From: Paramacrobiotus metropolitanus
Lineage: Eukaryota > Tardigrada > Eutardigrada > Parachela > Macrobiotidae
Assembly: GCF_019649055.1 (NCBI RefSeq)
Contig: NW_026570589.1
Span: 1 to 35,395 of the forward strand
Direction: 5' to 3'
Length of the DNA: 35,395 nt
The stretch's first letter is position 1. Every line of letters starts with the position of its first letter. Shown piece by piece: positions 1 to 10,702 of this stretch. A program made the translations under genes and the position numbers. Under the pieces are notes generated by a model that saw nothing but the letters and a program-made list of their open reading frames with translations, was not told where the DNA came from and made no database searches.

Positions 1-2098
1 ATCGACGCAAAACATATTGAAAGTTTGCTGTCGAAGCAGCAGTTCTTCAGCAGTATGTGGCGGCACACCCTGGCATATTCAGCTACCGGCTGAAACGTTG
101 TTCTGAATGTAACAAAATCGTCATCCGTATGCAACATGGGCCATGGCGAGAAAGGCAAGGGAATTCTAGAAACTCGTGGAATGTCAGTAACGAATTGTCG
201 GCGACGATCAGCCAATCGAGTTTCACGCCCAAAAAAGGCAGAACAACGTTCGCCAGATGATGCAGACATTTGTCCCAGTTACCAATGAGGTAAATGATTT
301 TGGTGTTGGTTGTTATTGTGCTACACAATATGTAGATTATGGCAGCTCGATCTCCGACGAAGTCGGCACACTGCTGCCGTGAGAACAGTTTTAGAGCATC
401 GAGGGTATTCATAGCATGACGTGACAAGATTAGACACTGTTGCATCATTTCAGAGCGCAGTAAGTGATGAAAAAGTTTACAAGTTCTGAAAGCAAAAAAA
501 TGAACATTGTCAACGAAACATACTGAGAATACCGTAGCAAAAATACAGATGCCGGACTGCAGCAACATCATAATTGAGACAGGATTAAACAGCATTACAA
601 ATAAGGAAATCCGCCAACTACGGTACCTGCGAATCTGATGTTGATGAAAAACATCCAAATATGAAAATACAGCGAGATGTAACTCCACAAACAGGTCGCC
701 AAAGCGCAAATCACTGGGGTCGTTCAGGTCTACAGAGTGCGCACATTAGCAGAGAGCAGCAGAAAATGTTAAAAGAACTGACAATATGCAAGTTTCCCAA
801 CAAGGATGGCTTAATTCTAATGCTCTAAAATTTAGCTATTTCAACGATGAGTCATGAGTACTTCAAAGATGAGTCATGAGTACTGCAAGATAGAAGCGCA
901 CTTGACCAACCCGATTACTTTTGCACTAAAACAGCAAATTCCCCATTTTAACAATTTTAACGCTGTCGTATATATTTTGAATATTCGATAGGATTCTATC
1001 CAGTATTCAAACATCACAAGGTTACACTCTGACGATTTGGAAATCTTTAGGCCCGCAACACCAGGACAATGAGAACAGCGAATTAAAAAGTTGATGGAAA
1101 AACGCTGCTGGTAAGGAAAATAAAATGATGAAAAGTTCATCTGAGCTGATGATTTCCATATAAATTAATTTCGAATTTTGAAATAACAAAATTTTTTACC
1201 ACAACCGACAACGTACAAGACTGTGCATCACTGCAGTCTGCAATGTTTGCTCACCTTCCATGCCAACAATCACGCTGACATGACTTTCCAACAATCTTCC
1301 CACGGTTTTCGTTATGCTCCTGGTCAGCGATGTTACGAACCGCTTAATGGCGAATACCGAATATTCAAAATGACCTCGTCTCCGGGGCTTTGATCGCGAC
1401 CTTGCAGCTAACACGGCAACACAACCATCCACAATCGAGAAACATTATATTTTCCACACCACATGTCCAAGTAAACTGACTGCGAAAGTGTGGCATATCC
1501 TTAATGCGCTCCAGTAGAGCAACAACATCGGGAATATCCCATTCATACTTGGAAAAGGGATTAGCACGCGACGGAAGGACTCATTGGTTACGGGAGGTCC
1601 CAGCGGTCCGTTTCGGCGAGCACGCTTCAAGGCCGCATTATTACCGTCTAAGACGCGGTAGCTTTTGACTGCGTCATGCGGCAGATAAACCTCGACATTC
1701 AAGAGCGTAATATTATCATAGCAATACAGCTCTGCGGAGCGTACGGGCTGCCATGATTCCGGATGATCTTCATCAACGCTGACCAAGGTATACATACCAT
1801 TTTTGATTTCAGTCTCTTGGATGTTGCAACTTGGTCCGGCCAATACACCCACTCTGCGCAGGTTCTTCATGGGTATCAGCCGCAGTTGTTGTTGCATACA
1901 GCCGATGCGCACCCAACAGTGATCATTTTCCAGTCCACAGACATACCCGCGGTATACGGTCCTATTGTCGCCCTCACAATCAGTGTAGTCCACAATGTCG
2001 ACAACAAATCGGCTGTAAATTCCCGTTAGCAGTGGTGTTGTGTATATTCGCGCAAACAAAAAGTCTTCCACGATGGATACACCGGGCTGAACCTGCAT
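1..2098 (-). CDS. F-box protein gene, copy 1 (3' end off the window)
   Basis: Minus-strand gene whose complete counterpart is at 18731-21355. Translation from about 2098 is open to about 1550 and gives the N-terminal module: a compact stretch ending near NLRRV, then a CNIQETEIKNG segment and a YLPHD region. The middle part (about 1150-1550) is coding-like but changes frame. An internal exon at 627-729 encodes the core of an F-box (VELHLAVFSYLD) and ends at a CAG|GTACCG donor. The intron is 486-626 (141 bp), and the next exon starts at 485 with RTCKLFHHLL, completing the F-box in frame. A one-base loss near position 150, relative to copy 2, shifts the frame. The last exons would lie left of base 1. 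The F-box role (adaptor for SCF ubiquitin ligases) is family knowledge; the target is unknown. Confidence 0.6.
846..884. repeat. Tandem 22-bp repeat with TGAGTCA cores
   Basis: The 17-bp unit GATGAGTCATGAGTACT occurs at 846-862 and 868-884. Each unit contains TGAGTCA, the consensus AP-1 type bZIP site. It lies in an intron of the F-box gene. In copy 2 (20126-20164) the first unit is degenerate and only the second keeps the core. Function is not shown; the match may be chance. Confidence 0.5.
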
Positions 2099-2853
2099 GC
2101 TTCACAAATTCTTCACTTAGTTTGACTCACACGGGCAAAGGTATTGTTTTTCGGTAACTGTATTTTTACTAGCAGTAATTATACAGCTTGACCTATATTA
2201 TTCAGTTTGTATGCGTTTGCAAATTTACACTGTGGGATTAAATTTTAGCATAGAGAATTATGGACTACTGCAGTTCCTTCCGCTGTATATGGGACTGACC
2301 AAGATCCATACACATGCGAGATCAGGCACGAATGGACAGAGTGGGAATAAGGGAGGCAATCAATCGATACTTCATAGTTCATGTGCTGTTTAAGTGATTC
2401 ACCGCGCAAATGGCCATACAATACATCGTCATTTGGATTCTAAACCGACTAACAGCCTAACGGTAGTGGTGTACGTACATAGCCGCCCCGCACGTACTCC
2501 TGGGAACAACGGTGCACTACAGAAACCGGCAAGTTGGTCCATAATAATGCACTGGTTGCTGAATTACTTGCGATTGCAGGTTAAACTTCATCGAATAATG
2601 TCAGGTCAAGTCCTGGTCAACCATGAATGTTTCTGCTACGACTGCTACAGTATACTAGCACACAAAATTAATAGTTATAATATTAACTGGCGTTATTTCT
2701 CGATGTCGATTAACGCCGTTGATTCTATACTCGATAAGTTGAAAAACGTACATATGTACATGGTTACACATTGTACCGGTACATCTCATAATAGGCAATA
2801 TCACACAATCAATTTCTGCGTAAAAAAACGAGTGTCACTGTCAAGATATGTGA
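2099..2853. other. Intergenic, no gene recognised
   Basis: AT-rich sequence upstream of the F-box gene. Open frames here (2211-2393, 2394-2945) are not kept at the same length in copy 2 and show no domain, splice or start context. It probably includes the F-box gene promoter, but I see no clear TATA box at a convincing distance. Confidence 0.5.
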
Positions 2854-2855
2854 TA

Positions 2856-3545
2856 CAGTGGAACCTCCCGACCCTGAACACCCTCGGTACGAAATTTCTT
2901 GTTCAGTGTTCAGAGGTGATCATGATTCAGAAGTACTGCCCCTAGGGGCGGATACCTTCTTAGGGGGGCCCCCTGGCTTTATATCAATTACACATAACAA
3001 GCTAATAAGCCTAATATAAGATAATTATGATTTGTATCGCGTTTTTATTTATTAATTCGTTATCGCTTAAGACAACGTGTTTACACGACAATTAGAACTG
3101 AAAAAAATTAAATTTTAATATTCGTCGGCCGAAAATTTGTCGAGGATAGGCTTTTCTGATCCGAATAAGCAGCGGTCAGCTTGTCCGCGAAGTGTTCTTT
3201 GCCGTGCTGTTCATTTAAAAAACTAAAAATTTGTTCACAAAATAAAAATACTAAACGGCAGAGTCGGGCAGACGAATAGTTACAATTAATCTACCTGAAC
3301 ACCATGAACGCTTGGTCTTCCCGGATGTTTTGCTGAACTGCTCTGTTCAAGTCTGTAGGTCTAATTTACTAAGAAGACACACTACGGTACATAACAGAGT
3401 GTTCACGGTTCAGAGTTCAGAGGTGTTCAGGGTTCAGAGGTCCCCCCTAATGTTTTACATTACGAGAAACGCCGGTCGAAAAAAGTTGTTCAAGATTCGG
3501 AGGTGTCCAGCGTTCGGGGTGTTCAAAGAGTAGGAGGTTCCACTG
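2856..3545. mobile_element. pogo-like MITE, copy 1
   Basis: The 690-bp element begins CAGTGGAACCTCC and ends with the inverted repeat GGAGGTTCCACTG. It is flanked by TA on both sides (2854-2855 and 3546-3547). The inverted repeats extend imperfectly for about 29 bp, both including TGAACACCC. The CAGT-GGAACC-type end and TA target site are typical of pogo/Tigger-like members of the Tc1/mariner superfamily. No transposase is encoded, so it is non-autonomous. The last 150 bp contain several short repeats of the type GGTTCAGAGG and GGTGTTCA, which may be subterminal transposase sites. Confidence 0.75.
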
Positions 3546-3547
3546 TA

Positions 3548-4232
3548 TATAGAAAAACAAGACTTGTGATAGGTGAGAAATGGGACTAAACTGCTCATTT
3601 TTAGTGGTTTTTCTACGTAACAGGGGTGATTGTTCGCATTTTGCAGTGTCTAAAACGATATTGCTGTTAATACAGACCTTGCTTTCAGATAGCATTTCCC
3701 AGATAACCTTTATCACTTCCTTATTGTAATAACTGAGAGAAGTTAATTTTATTATTAATTTTAAACTAGAACCTGTCTGTATAATATGCAAACTGCATTT
3801 CGCAAACCTGCTAGCGGATTTTACGAGAATCGAATGCAATGAGAGCAGATCTTTCGTTTCTCATCCATACAAAGGTCATTAGAATGTCGCAGGTTTCACA
3901 GCAAAAATCAAGCAGAAATCTAACTACACGAAATACAGGAGTAACGTGCTATCCTGCAATATATTTATTATTAGTTGTTCAAACGTAAACATCAAAACAT
4001 GAGCGACACAATTGTTGCAATACATATTTCGTACAATCGTACACTATTTAACTTTCCACTCTACTGTATCATTTACCAAAATTATTGTAGTTTCAAAAGC
4101 TGCACGTTATGAAAACTATATTTAAGTTATGAAAACTATGAAAACTTCCATTTGAGTGTGTAGCGTGTCCTAGATAAATAGCGTGTCCTAGTTCTGACGG
4201 GCCTTAAAGAGCAGCACCTGAAAGATGGAGGG
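3548..4232. other. Intergenic, leader region of the orphan gene
   Basis: AT-rich with no recognised gene. Just before the orphan gene a 13-bp direct repeat, TAGCGTGTCCTAG, occurs at 4161-4173 and 4179-4191, and ATGAAAACTAT-type repeats lie at about 4110-4145. The frame of the orphan gene stays open upstream of its ATG to about 4182 in copy 1. The second repeat ends in TAG and could serve as a splice acceptor for an upstream exon. Confidence 0.4.
4161..4191. repeat. 13-bp direct repeat, 18-bp period
   Basis: Two copies of TAGCGTGTCCTAG, at 4161-4173 and 4179-4191, immediately upstream of the orphan gene. In copy 2 the first unit has lost one C. Confidence 0.6.
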
Positions 4233-5373
4233 ATGTTGGCAATCTTGGAACGGCTGCCTTACCCGTCAACTGGCGAGAATGACGATTTCGTAACAGCTGT
4301 CCCTGCAGTAATGGCCGTTTTGCGTGGACTCCGACAAGTGTCGACTGACAAGGACTTTAACGTCCTTGCCATGAATCATCTGCAAAGATCGGCCTGGGAA
4401 GATTTCTTCACGATGCTGAAGGAGTTGTCGAAATACGTGGATGAAGTGAATCCCACGTATTCAACTTCCTACGAGCAATGGAAGCAGCATAAGCAGTACC
4501 AGACGGATCCGTACTTGGATGTGAACTGTGACGACATCGCACTGGACAAACTGCTTAGCTTCCAGAAAGCGGTTTATCGGATGGTACGCTATAGACGGGT
4601 GGCGGCAGGAAATGGTCGATCTCTGACGTCGACCATTATCGCTACGTCACTCCAGAAGATGGCAGGACTTGTGGAGTTTGTGGTCGATTATATGGACCTT
4701 ATGGATAAGGTGCCATACCTGATTCCCTACCAGTTCGACCAGGTCGCGTTCAATCTGCGTTCAACGGCTCGTCTGATCCCACAGGAAATTGTAGAGAGCG
4801 AGGCGGAGTCAGGAGGATACGCTACGCGTCAAAATGTAGGAAACGGCACCAGCAAGGAGGCCCAAGACTTCCTGCGTCAGCGTGACATCCTGAAGAAACG
4901 AATTCAGGAGGTGGTGGCGGAATTGCCAAATGTGCATTTGATGACGCCGTGGTTTTGGCGTGTTTATCATGCGGTTGTGCAGACTGTGAACGGAATGTCC
5001 CTTCGATTCAGTTTGCCGCAGTATATTCCGCACACCAAGGATAAGACCACCCCGATCTTATGCACTTATGAAAAGTGGCATAACATGGACCCGAAAATCC
5101 GAGGAGCAGCGCGGATTGTCCAGGGTAAACTCATCCTGGAGCTGGACATGCTGCGTGCCCTGCAGAAAAACCGAGCGGAGATGAAAGCGATGTTGGCCCC
5201 CTTCCACCTATCCACACCGACGACAACCTTCCATATCCTCCGGTGACCGCCCGCGCCATGGAGATCCTGGATCGTACAGAACAAGGGAACCAGGATGCTG
5301 CCAAGCGAATGAAGGATGCGCGAGAGGTTGGACGGACGCGGCGTTTGCACTGAGCGATCTGGAGCGCCTGTGA
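4233..5373 (+). CDS. Orphan helical protein, about 380 aa, copy 1
   Basis: The reading frame from ATG 4233 is open for 337 codons with coding-like composition, clearly richer in G+C than its surroundings. Comparison with copy 2 indicates one-base losses near 5241 and 5327; allowing for them, the gene runs to TGA 5371-5373, about 380 aa. The protein has no signal peptide, membrane segment or cysteine pattern and looks alpha-helical, with amphipathic stretches such as FFTMLKELSKYVDEV and DFLRQRDILKKRIQEVV, and several tryptophans. I recognise no domain. The ATG is in fair context, but the frame is open upstream to about 4182, so an upstream exon is possible. The gene is a single long exon in a window of small multi-exon genes. 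Function unknown; probably cytoplasmic or nuclear. Confidence 0.7.
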
Positions 5374-5482
5374 AGTCCAGATGTGCGGCAAAGCGGTGGA
5401 TGGGATAGCGGTATCTTCGGAAGAACGGCAAGGATATCCCCCGGGACACGATTACGCGGATGAGGCTCCCAAGGAGAGGTAG
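5372..5482 (+). other. Open +1 frame after the orphan gene's stop
   Basis: Directly after CTG TGA, the +1 frame (GAA GTC CAG...) stays open for 36 codons to TAG 5480-5482. It has protein-like composition, including EVQMCGK, SSEERQGYPPGHDY and a charged end. Copy 2 has the same sequence (24574-24684), including the TGA. It could be a C-terminus lost through a shared frameshift, a +1 recoding site or chance. Confidence 0.35.
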
Positions 5483-6346
5483 CTTGTGTTATTGTTGTTT
5501 TCTTGTATAGTGGGTTCCCGCGGACGGAAACCGCCTAAATGCGGGGGTAACATTCCATGAGTAATGTACGTCGTTTATGTACTTATCTGGTAGAGTACAT
5601 GCGTGTTTCTTCCGTTTTAAGCACTAATTGGTCGATTGTATGCGCCGTATAATGACGTCGGCGCTGTTTTACGTTTGCTAACTTTCCCATGTATAAGCAG
5701 AGAAATGATCATCTGTTTTGGATAGCGAAAGTTAGTCTAGACAAAGTGATGTGTGAACTGGCAATTGCTAATAAGAACTTGTGTTATGAGAGCTCACGAG
5801 TCTTCTGTAGCGAAAACATTAGTGTGTGTACCTACAGGAAGTCACCATTATCTGGATAACTACATCATCCAGAGTTTATTCGTGCACGTAGTTGGATTAC
5901 TGGTAAAAAGTATTTTGCTAGTAGTCTGAGGATTAGACATAAGAAATAGTTCATAGTGTTTTATTTCCACTTTATCTGCTGAGTTTGGATGGTCATCTAG
6001 TACGGTAGATGAAGTGCATCTTCCATATAGCATGTCAGTATACTGAGCAACAACGCAATCACGATCAGCTAAATTTATTATCAGAAATATCCTAAGAAGT
6101 AAGAATTAAAACTACCACATATTACGTGCTGCATCCAGTATCAACAGCGCAAAATATACAGGAATACTTAATAGCAAGCGAACTCTCTGTTAGCGTTAAG
6201 CACCGGCAGCGCACACAGCAAGAAAAAACCATAATGAGCCTCGTACGTTGATAATTAGATGACCAACAGGAAAGTCCTTGTCTCGCAAAAGCATGCCAGA
6301 AGCCGACGACGGCACGGGATAGCGTACAATGCGTTCCTATCCGGTC
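5483..6346. other. Intergenic between orphan gene and CRP1
   Basis: No gene recognised. About 6150-6340 is related to the region below CRP2 (about 11140-11320), sharing an AAGCACMGGCRGCGCAC-like stretch, so it is probably the 3' end of the CRP cassette, including its 3' UTR. A 124-aa open frame in copy 2 (24757-25131) is frameshifted here and is unlikely to be a gene. Confidence 0.4.
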
Positions 6347-6686
6347 TTATGACTGGTATATGCACGGATGCTCCCCAAGGAGTCTTCCCCAAGAACTAAT
6401 TTTATAGGTCGCGTAGACTTTGTACACATGCCCATCGACGGTGGAAGTGGGCTGGTTGTTGCTGTCACATCCGTATGTTATATCCTCCCGGGGCGATGGT
6501 ACACAACAGCAAGCCGGCTTTCCATTGCAGTCGCCGCCAGCGTACACGTGAGCTGGCATCAACCACTGAATGCGCCGAAAAATAACTGGTTACATCATTA
6601 TACTATTGCATAGGCGAGCTGATTCAGCTTACCATGCAGACCACCAGGAGACCAACGGTCAGGATCATCATAGTTTTGGATGACAT
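6347..6686 (-). CDS. CRP1, small secreted cysteine-rich protein
   Basis: Two-exon minus-strand gene. Exon 1 (6633-6686) encodes an 18-residue signal peptide with the hydrophobic core MMILTVGLLVVCM and ends ATG|GTAAGC. A 67-bp phase-0 intron (6566-6632) ends CATTCAG. Exon 2 (6347-6565) starts WLMPAHVYAGG and encodes 72 residues. The total is 273 nt, 90 aa. Exon 2 has six cysteines: one at residue 13, a CCC triplet at 19-21, one at 33 in YGCD, and one at 68 in HPC near the C-terminus. It is paralogous to CRP2 and CRP3. A secreted, disulfide-bonded peptide is likely; I recognise no named family. A hAT element is inserted about 160 bp upstream of the ATG. Confidence 0.75.
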
Positions 6687-6782
6687 AATCCGCACGTTAT
6701 TGCACAAACTTGAAATAGTTAACGTTACTGTACTGGCACTAGTTTTTGAACGAAACTATGAACCCGAATGGTTTTTATCTTG

Positions 6783-6790
6783 CTTATATG
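6783..6790 (-). promoter_or_regulatory. TATA-like box of CRP1
   Basis: Minus-strand CATATAAG about 97 bp before the CRP1 ATG. The leader that follows aligns with that of CRP2 (AGTAACGTTAACTATTTC against TGTAACGCTAATAATTC), supporting a shared promoter layout. The hAT element ends only about 65 bp further upstream. Confidence 0.55.
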
Positions 6791-6845
6791 CCTTTCAAGG
6801 CAGTCAAACAGTTGGAATGGGTTGCCTGTCTGCATAGGACCACGT

Positions 6846-6853
6846 ATAATTTG
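6846..6853. repeat. hAT target-site duplication, left
   Basis: ATAATTTG, identical to 10695-10702. Eight-base duplications are diagnostic of hAT insertion. Confidence 0.9.
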
Positions 6854-9800
6854 TAGTGTTGGGTAGTAAAAGTGTCTGCAGTTTTATTTATTTTTACTAT
6901 ACCTTCAGAAAAGTTTACTTATTTTTACTAACTACCGGCAGTTTCCATTGACTTTTACTTACTTAAATTTAATATTATTATTGCGTCAAACACATTTACT
7001 TACTAAATAAAAGTAAATTTACTAAATAAATGTGCGAAAACGAAATTTAATTGCTTTTGCATTCCACGCAGCTACAGTACATTCGTAGTTTCAGAGTTCA
7101 GACACAATTTTTTGCTTCCAATACTGTAGAAACGGTGAAAAGTATCCACTATCCACATACATAAAGCATTACGATTGCAGCACTATTCTCTATAATTATC
7201 ATTCATCTGACAAAGACTCAATATAACGCATATTTTTTTTCACAAAAACTTGCATTTCCAATCGTGATCCACTAACGCGGTTTCTTCGGCCACTGCTCGT
7301 GTGACCCGCAGCGGAAAATAGCCGCTCTACATCTGCTGTGCTGCTTCCTATAGCGAGAATATCCAGCGCCAATAAACTCAGCAGCGGAAACAGTGCTCCG
7401 TTTTGCATCCAGTACATTCTTGGGTCGTACTCATGGTTAATGTCCGAAGAAGCCGAAACACTACAGTACGTATCCAGTTCTTTCGACAATAACGCGGTAC
7501 CACTTAGACTTTCCGCTACATTAGGTGCACACCGCGGCGTAATTCCGGTCAGGTAAGACAGTTCGCAGATCTTCGTTTTCTTCAGTGGCGCAGAGCTAAT
7601 TTCCGTTTCGGCAGACGTTGTAACAGCTAAACTTTCCTCGGCTGTATTTGGGCAAGCCTTTTGTCGCACCAGGAATAATCTTGTAAGTTCGTCCCGCGCC
7701 GCTTTAATCTCTTGGACAGTCAAATAGTCTTTAAACCATACATGTAAAAAGTTTGCTGCGAGGTAGATGGCTTTGTATTTAGAGTCAGCTGCATCCACAA
7801 CATAAGCGAATCGCGCAGCCATTTGCTCCTTCATTTTTGCAACCACTTCCGCGAAAACTAATTCCGCACCGTACGAATTAAGATCCAGATACACGTCAAG
7901 AGCCGACTGATTCTCCAAATGGTAGTTAATCTCCTTCACGTACGGCAGAATCATGTGGATTGTCGCAGACTTTTCGGAACTCATTTTATCAGTAATCTAA
8001 AAGACGTAACAGTAAGAAAAAGTACGCAACTTTACAGTCTACATAAATATTTGTTCACATATTTACGAACAAACGATAAAGTTGAGTTAGCTGCGAATAA
8101 CTATATTTACTCGATGGAAAACATTAAGCATTAAAAGGCCTATTATTACACACTGAGTACAGTACACCATAATTGCTAGAGTATACATGTATATATCATT
8201 TGCACTGGATACAAATATTGCACTTTGCTTGTATTTCTTTAATATTTACAGACTAACGACGATCGAAGGTACATGCAAATCATGAACAAAAAGGTGTAAG
8301 CTGTAAGCAAACATATCTACGATAAAAAGATTTCACAGCCTAATTAATAATTATTACTACATAGTACTTACAGTGTCAAACTTTCCAAGTAGAAGATCGA
8401 CTCCTTCTAAAATTTTCCATTCCAGTGGAGACAGGTCGGATACTTTAAGGTTCGCATCAACAATAACTTTTCGCACGCAATCTTTCAGCTCAAGTAGGCG
8501 TCGAACCATCAACAAAGTCGAATTCCAGCGTGTAGACACGTCACATATCAGTTTACGCTTTCCAGTGCGAATCAGTGCAGTAGTAGCATTGGCCGACTTA
8601 TTAAAAGCGGAGACAAGGAAGCGAACTTTTTTCATCAGGGGCTTTACTTCTACTGCTTTCTCAAAAATCCGCACAACAAGCTGCAGCGTATGGATGAAAC
8701 ACGGGTGGCGATTGTAATCCGTGTACAATCTGTCCTCGTTGTCCTCGAAATCCAGAAACTGCTGGCTGTCGTTGTCCACGGCTGCATCGTCAAGTAAGGG
8801 ATCGCTTGTGCTTAACATATACATTTCGTCTGTTTCTTCACTGGGGAATTCTTCCTCATCACGAATGGTTAGTTTCGCACTGATAAAATTCTTGAACGCG
8901 CATACCATATTGGAGCCGTTGTCAGTTAAAATAGCAATAATGCGGTCTGGCGATATCTTCCACTCATCCAATATCTCCTTCACAAGGACATAAACCTTCT
9001 CTGCGGTGTGCGGGGAAGGGAAACTTCGACAGGCGAGTGTACAACTCCGCGTCTCTCTAGTAGCCGCATCGACATAGTGAGCATTTAACCCCAAAAATGA
9101 CTCCGTCATTCCTTTTTTTGTCCAAATATCTGAAAAACTGAAATATTTGGTGCAATTAAGGGAAATAGTAGTGTCGGACTGTCGGTGAATAGTAAAAAAT
9201 AGTAAAGTGGTATTGATAAATGGCTTAGTAGTGTCACAAAATTTATTATTTTAATTACCCGTGCTTAACGCGATAAGACCTGCACCGTCCAGCTCAGACT
9301 GCATCTTTGCTCTGATGTCACTCCAGACCCCATTCATCTCCGTCATCAACCGTTTACGCCCGATGTTCGGGCAGCGAGGATCCAGGGTTTTGGAGTATTT
9401 TCGAAACCGCTTCTGCTCAACATAACTGAAGGGCGCCGTCGTTTCCGCAATCAACAGGGCAGTCTCGCGCAGAATCAAGTTATACCTAAATAATAATTTC
9501 AGGTGATATACGGTTTGTTAAATGCAACAAAATACAAACACGAGTTGAAAATATAACAGTAATAATTTTAAAATTTATCGCGTGCTTTTATAACAATCTT
9601 TGGTAAAATAAATGGAAAACGATTTGTCCAATTAATTTAACAGTTACCGTGGTTCGCCGGGGCGATATGAATCTCCGCTCTTCGGGAATGCAGTTAGCGT
9701 TGTCTGTATGCTGCCCGTCTTCTCTTTCACCCGCTTTCTTTGTTCCTCTTGTTTCGTGTAATCCTTGAATTCTTCAACATGCTTTGCGCGAAGATGTGCC

Positions 9801-10694
9801 ACAAGATTACCGGTGTTTTTTCCAGAAAGAACATGACCGCAATCATTAATCAGGCACTTGGTCGAGTTAGCAGGCGCTGAATACTCGAAGTATTTCCACA
9901 CAGCTGACACGACTGGTCGCCCATAATCGCCGCTCTTTAAGTTAGGGTGGAGTGATGACGAAGGTGATGGAGGAGGCGTTGAAGAGACTGATGAAGGGGA
10001 AGGTGGAGGCATCGGAGAAACTGGTGACACAATGCTGACGTCGTCGGTATCCGATAACTCCACAGAGGTTCTTGGCGCCTGCCCTGCCCTGACATTTTTA
10101 TCAGGTGTCTTAACTGTCTTTGAAATCTTTCGTTTAACTTCGACCTCTTTCAAGCGAAGCATGACCCAAGGTGGCACAGAACGAATAAGAGTATCCCACA
10201 GGAATAAACTCACATATCTTACATCAGCAGTTTTTATAAAAAACACACCACTTTTGAGAGAATACTATTCTCAGAACAGTAATACTCGTAATACTAATTA
10301 TATTATTCATGCTTGCACCACTGGTCTGCATCTAAGTGCGAAACGAAGGCTTACGTAACCGCCACTAATGGTTGTTGCCTATTTCTGAAGCACTTGTCAG
10401 TTCGGCCGGTCTGCGACGGTGCTTACTTGAAGAGATGACTTAAATCACAATAATTTGTTGACGACTTGCGATAAATTAATTCAAAAATGAATTAGTAAAT
10501 GAATTATTAAACAGAAATTATTTATCACGAGCAAAAGCTTACTATTTACTTACTATTACCACTTGCAGCCTGAAATATACTTACTTTTACTTACTTTGGC
10601 TCTCCAAACTTACTATTTACTACACTTTTAATATTAGGCCGACTTTTACTAAGTAAATGGCCGTTATTTAATTTTATTTAGTAGCACAACACTA
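6854..10694. mobile_element. hAT transposon, copy 1 (apparently complete)
   Basis: The 3841-bp element starts TAGTGTTGGGTAGTAAA and ends with the inverted counterpart (reverse complement TAGTGTTGTGCTACTAAA). It is flanked by perfect 8-bp duplications ATAATTTG. Both subterminal regions (about 6880-7030 and 10540-10690) are crowded with TTTACTTACT-type motifs in both orientations, the likely transposase binding sites. It carries one minus-strand transposase gene with a BED zinc finger and open exons throughout. It looks autonomous, though activity cannot be judged from sequence alone. Confidence 0.93.
7199..10162 (-). CDS. hAT transposase with BED zinc finger
   Basis: Four exons: 9648-10162, 9259-9485, 8372-9129 and 7199-7996. 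All junctions have GT...AG ends and phases that agree; the sum is 2298 nt, 765 aa. Exon 1 has a serine/proline-rich stretch (about residues 44-70) and a BED finger with W89, C103, C108, H123 and H128. The RNase H-like domain has candidate catalytic aspartates D248 (DIWT) and D317 (TDNGSN), the hAT CxxH motif (C391, H394) and RWNST at about 448-452. Exon 4 ends with the hAT C-terminal dimerisation region (about 680-755), including FPLLSLLALDIL and VERLFSAAG. I chose ATG 10160-10162 because the frame above it has no other ATG. The enzyme cuts and reinserts the element. There is no frameshift in copy 1. Confidence 0.9.
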
Positions 10695-10702
10695 ATAATT
10701 TG
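10695..10702. repeat. hAT target-site duplication, right
   Basis: ATAATTTG directly after the element's CAACACTA end; matches 6846-6853. Confidence 0.9.

Noticed and set aside
2211-2945. Plus-strand frames of 60 and 183 codons
   Set aside because: The second lacks an ATG start, runs into the MITE and is shortened in copy 2; composition is non-coding.
5066-5449. Minus-strand open frames opposite the orphan gene
   Set aside because: Shadows of the G+C-rich plus-strand coding exon; no start or splice support.
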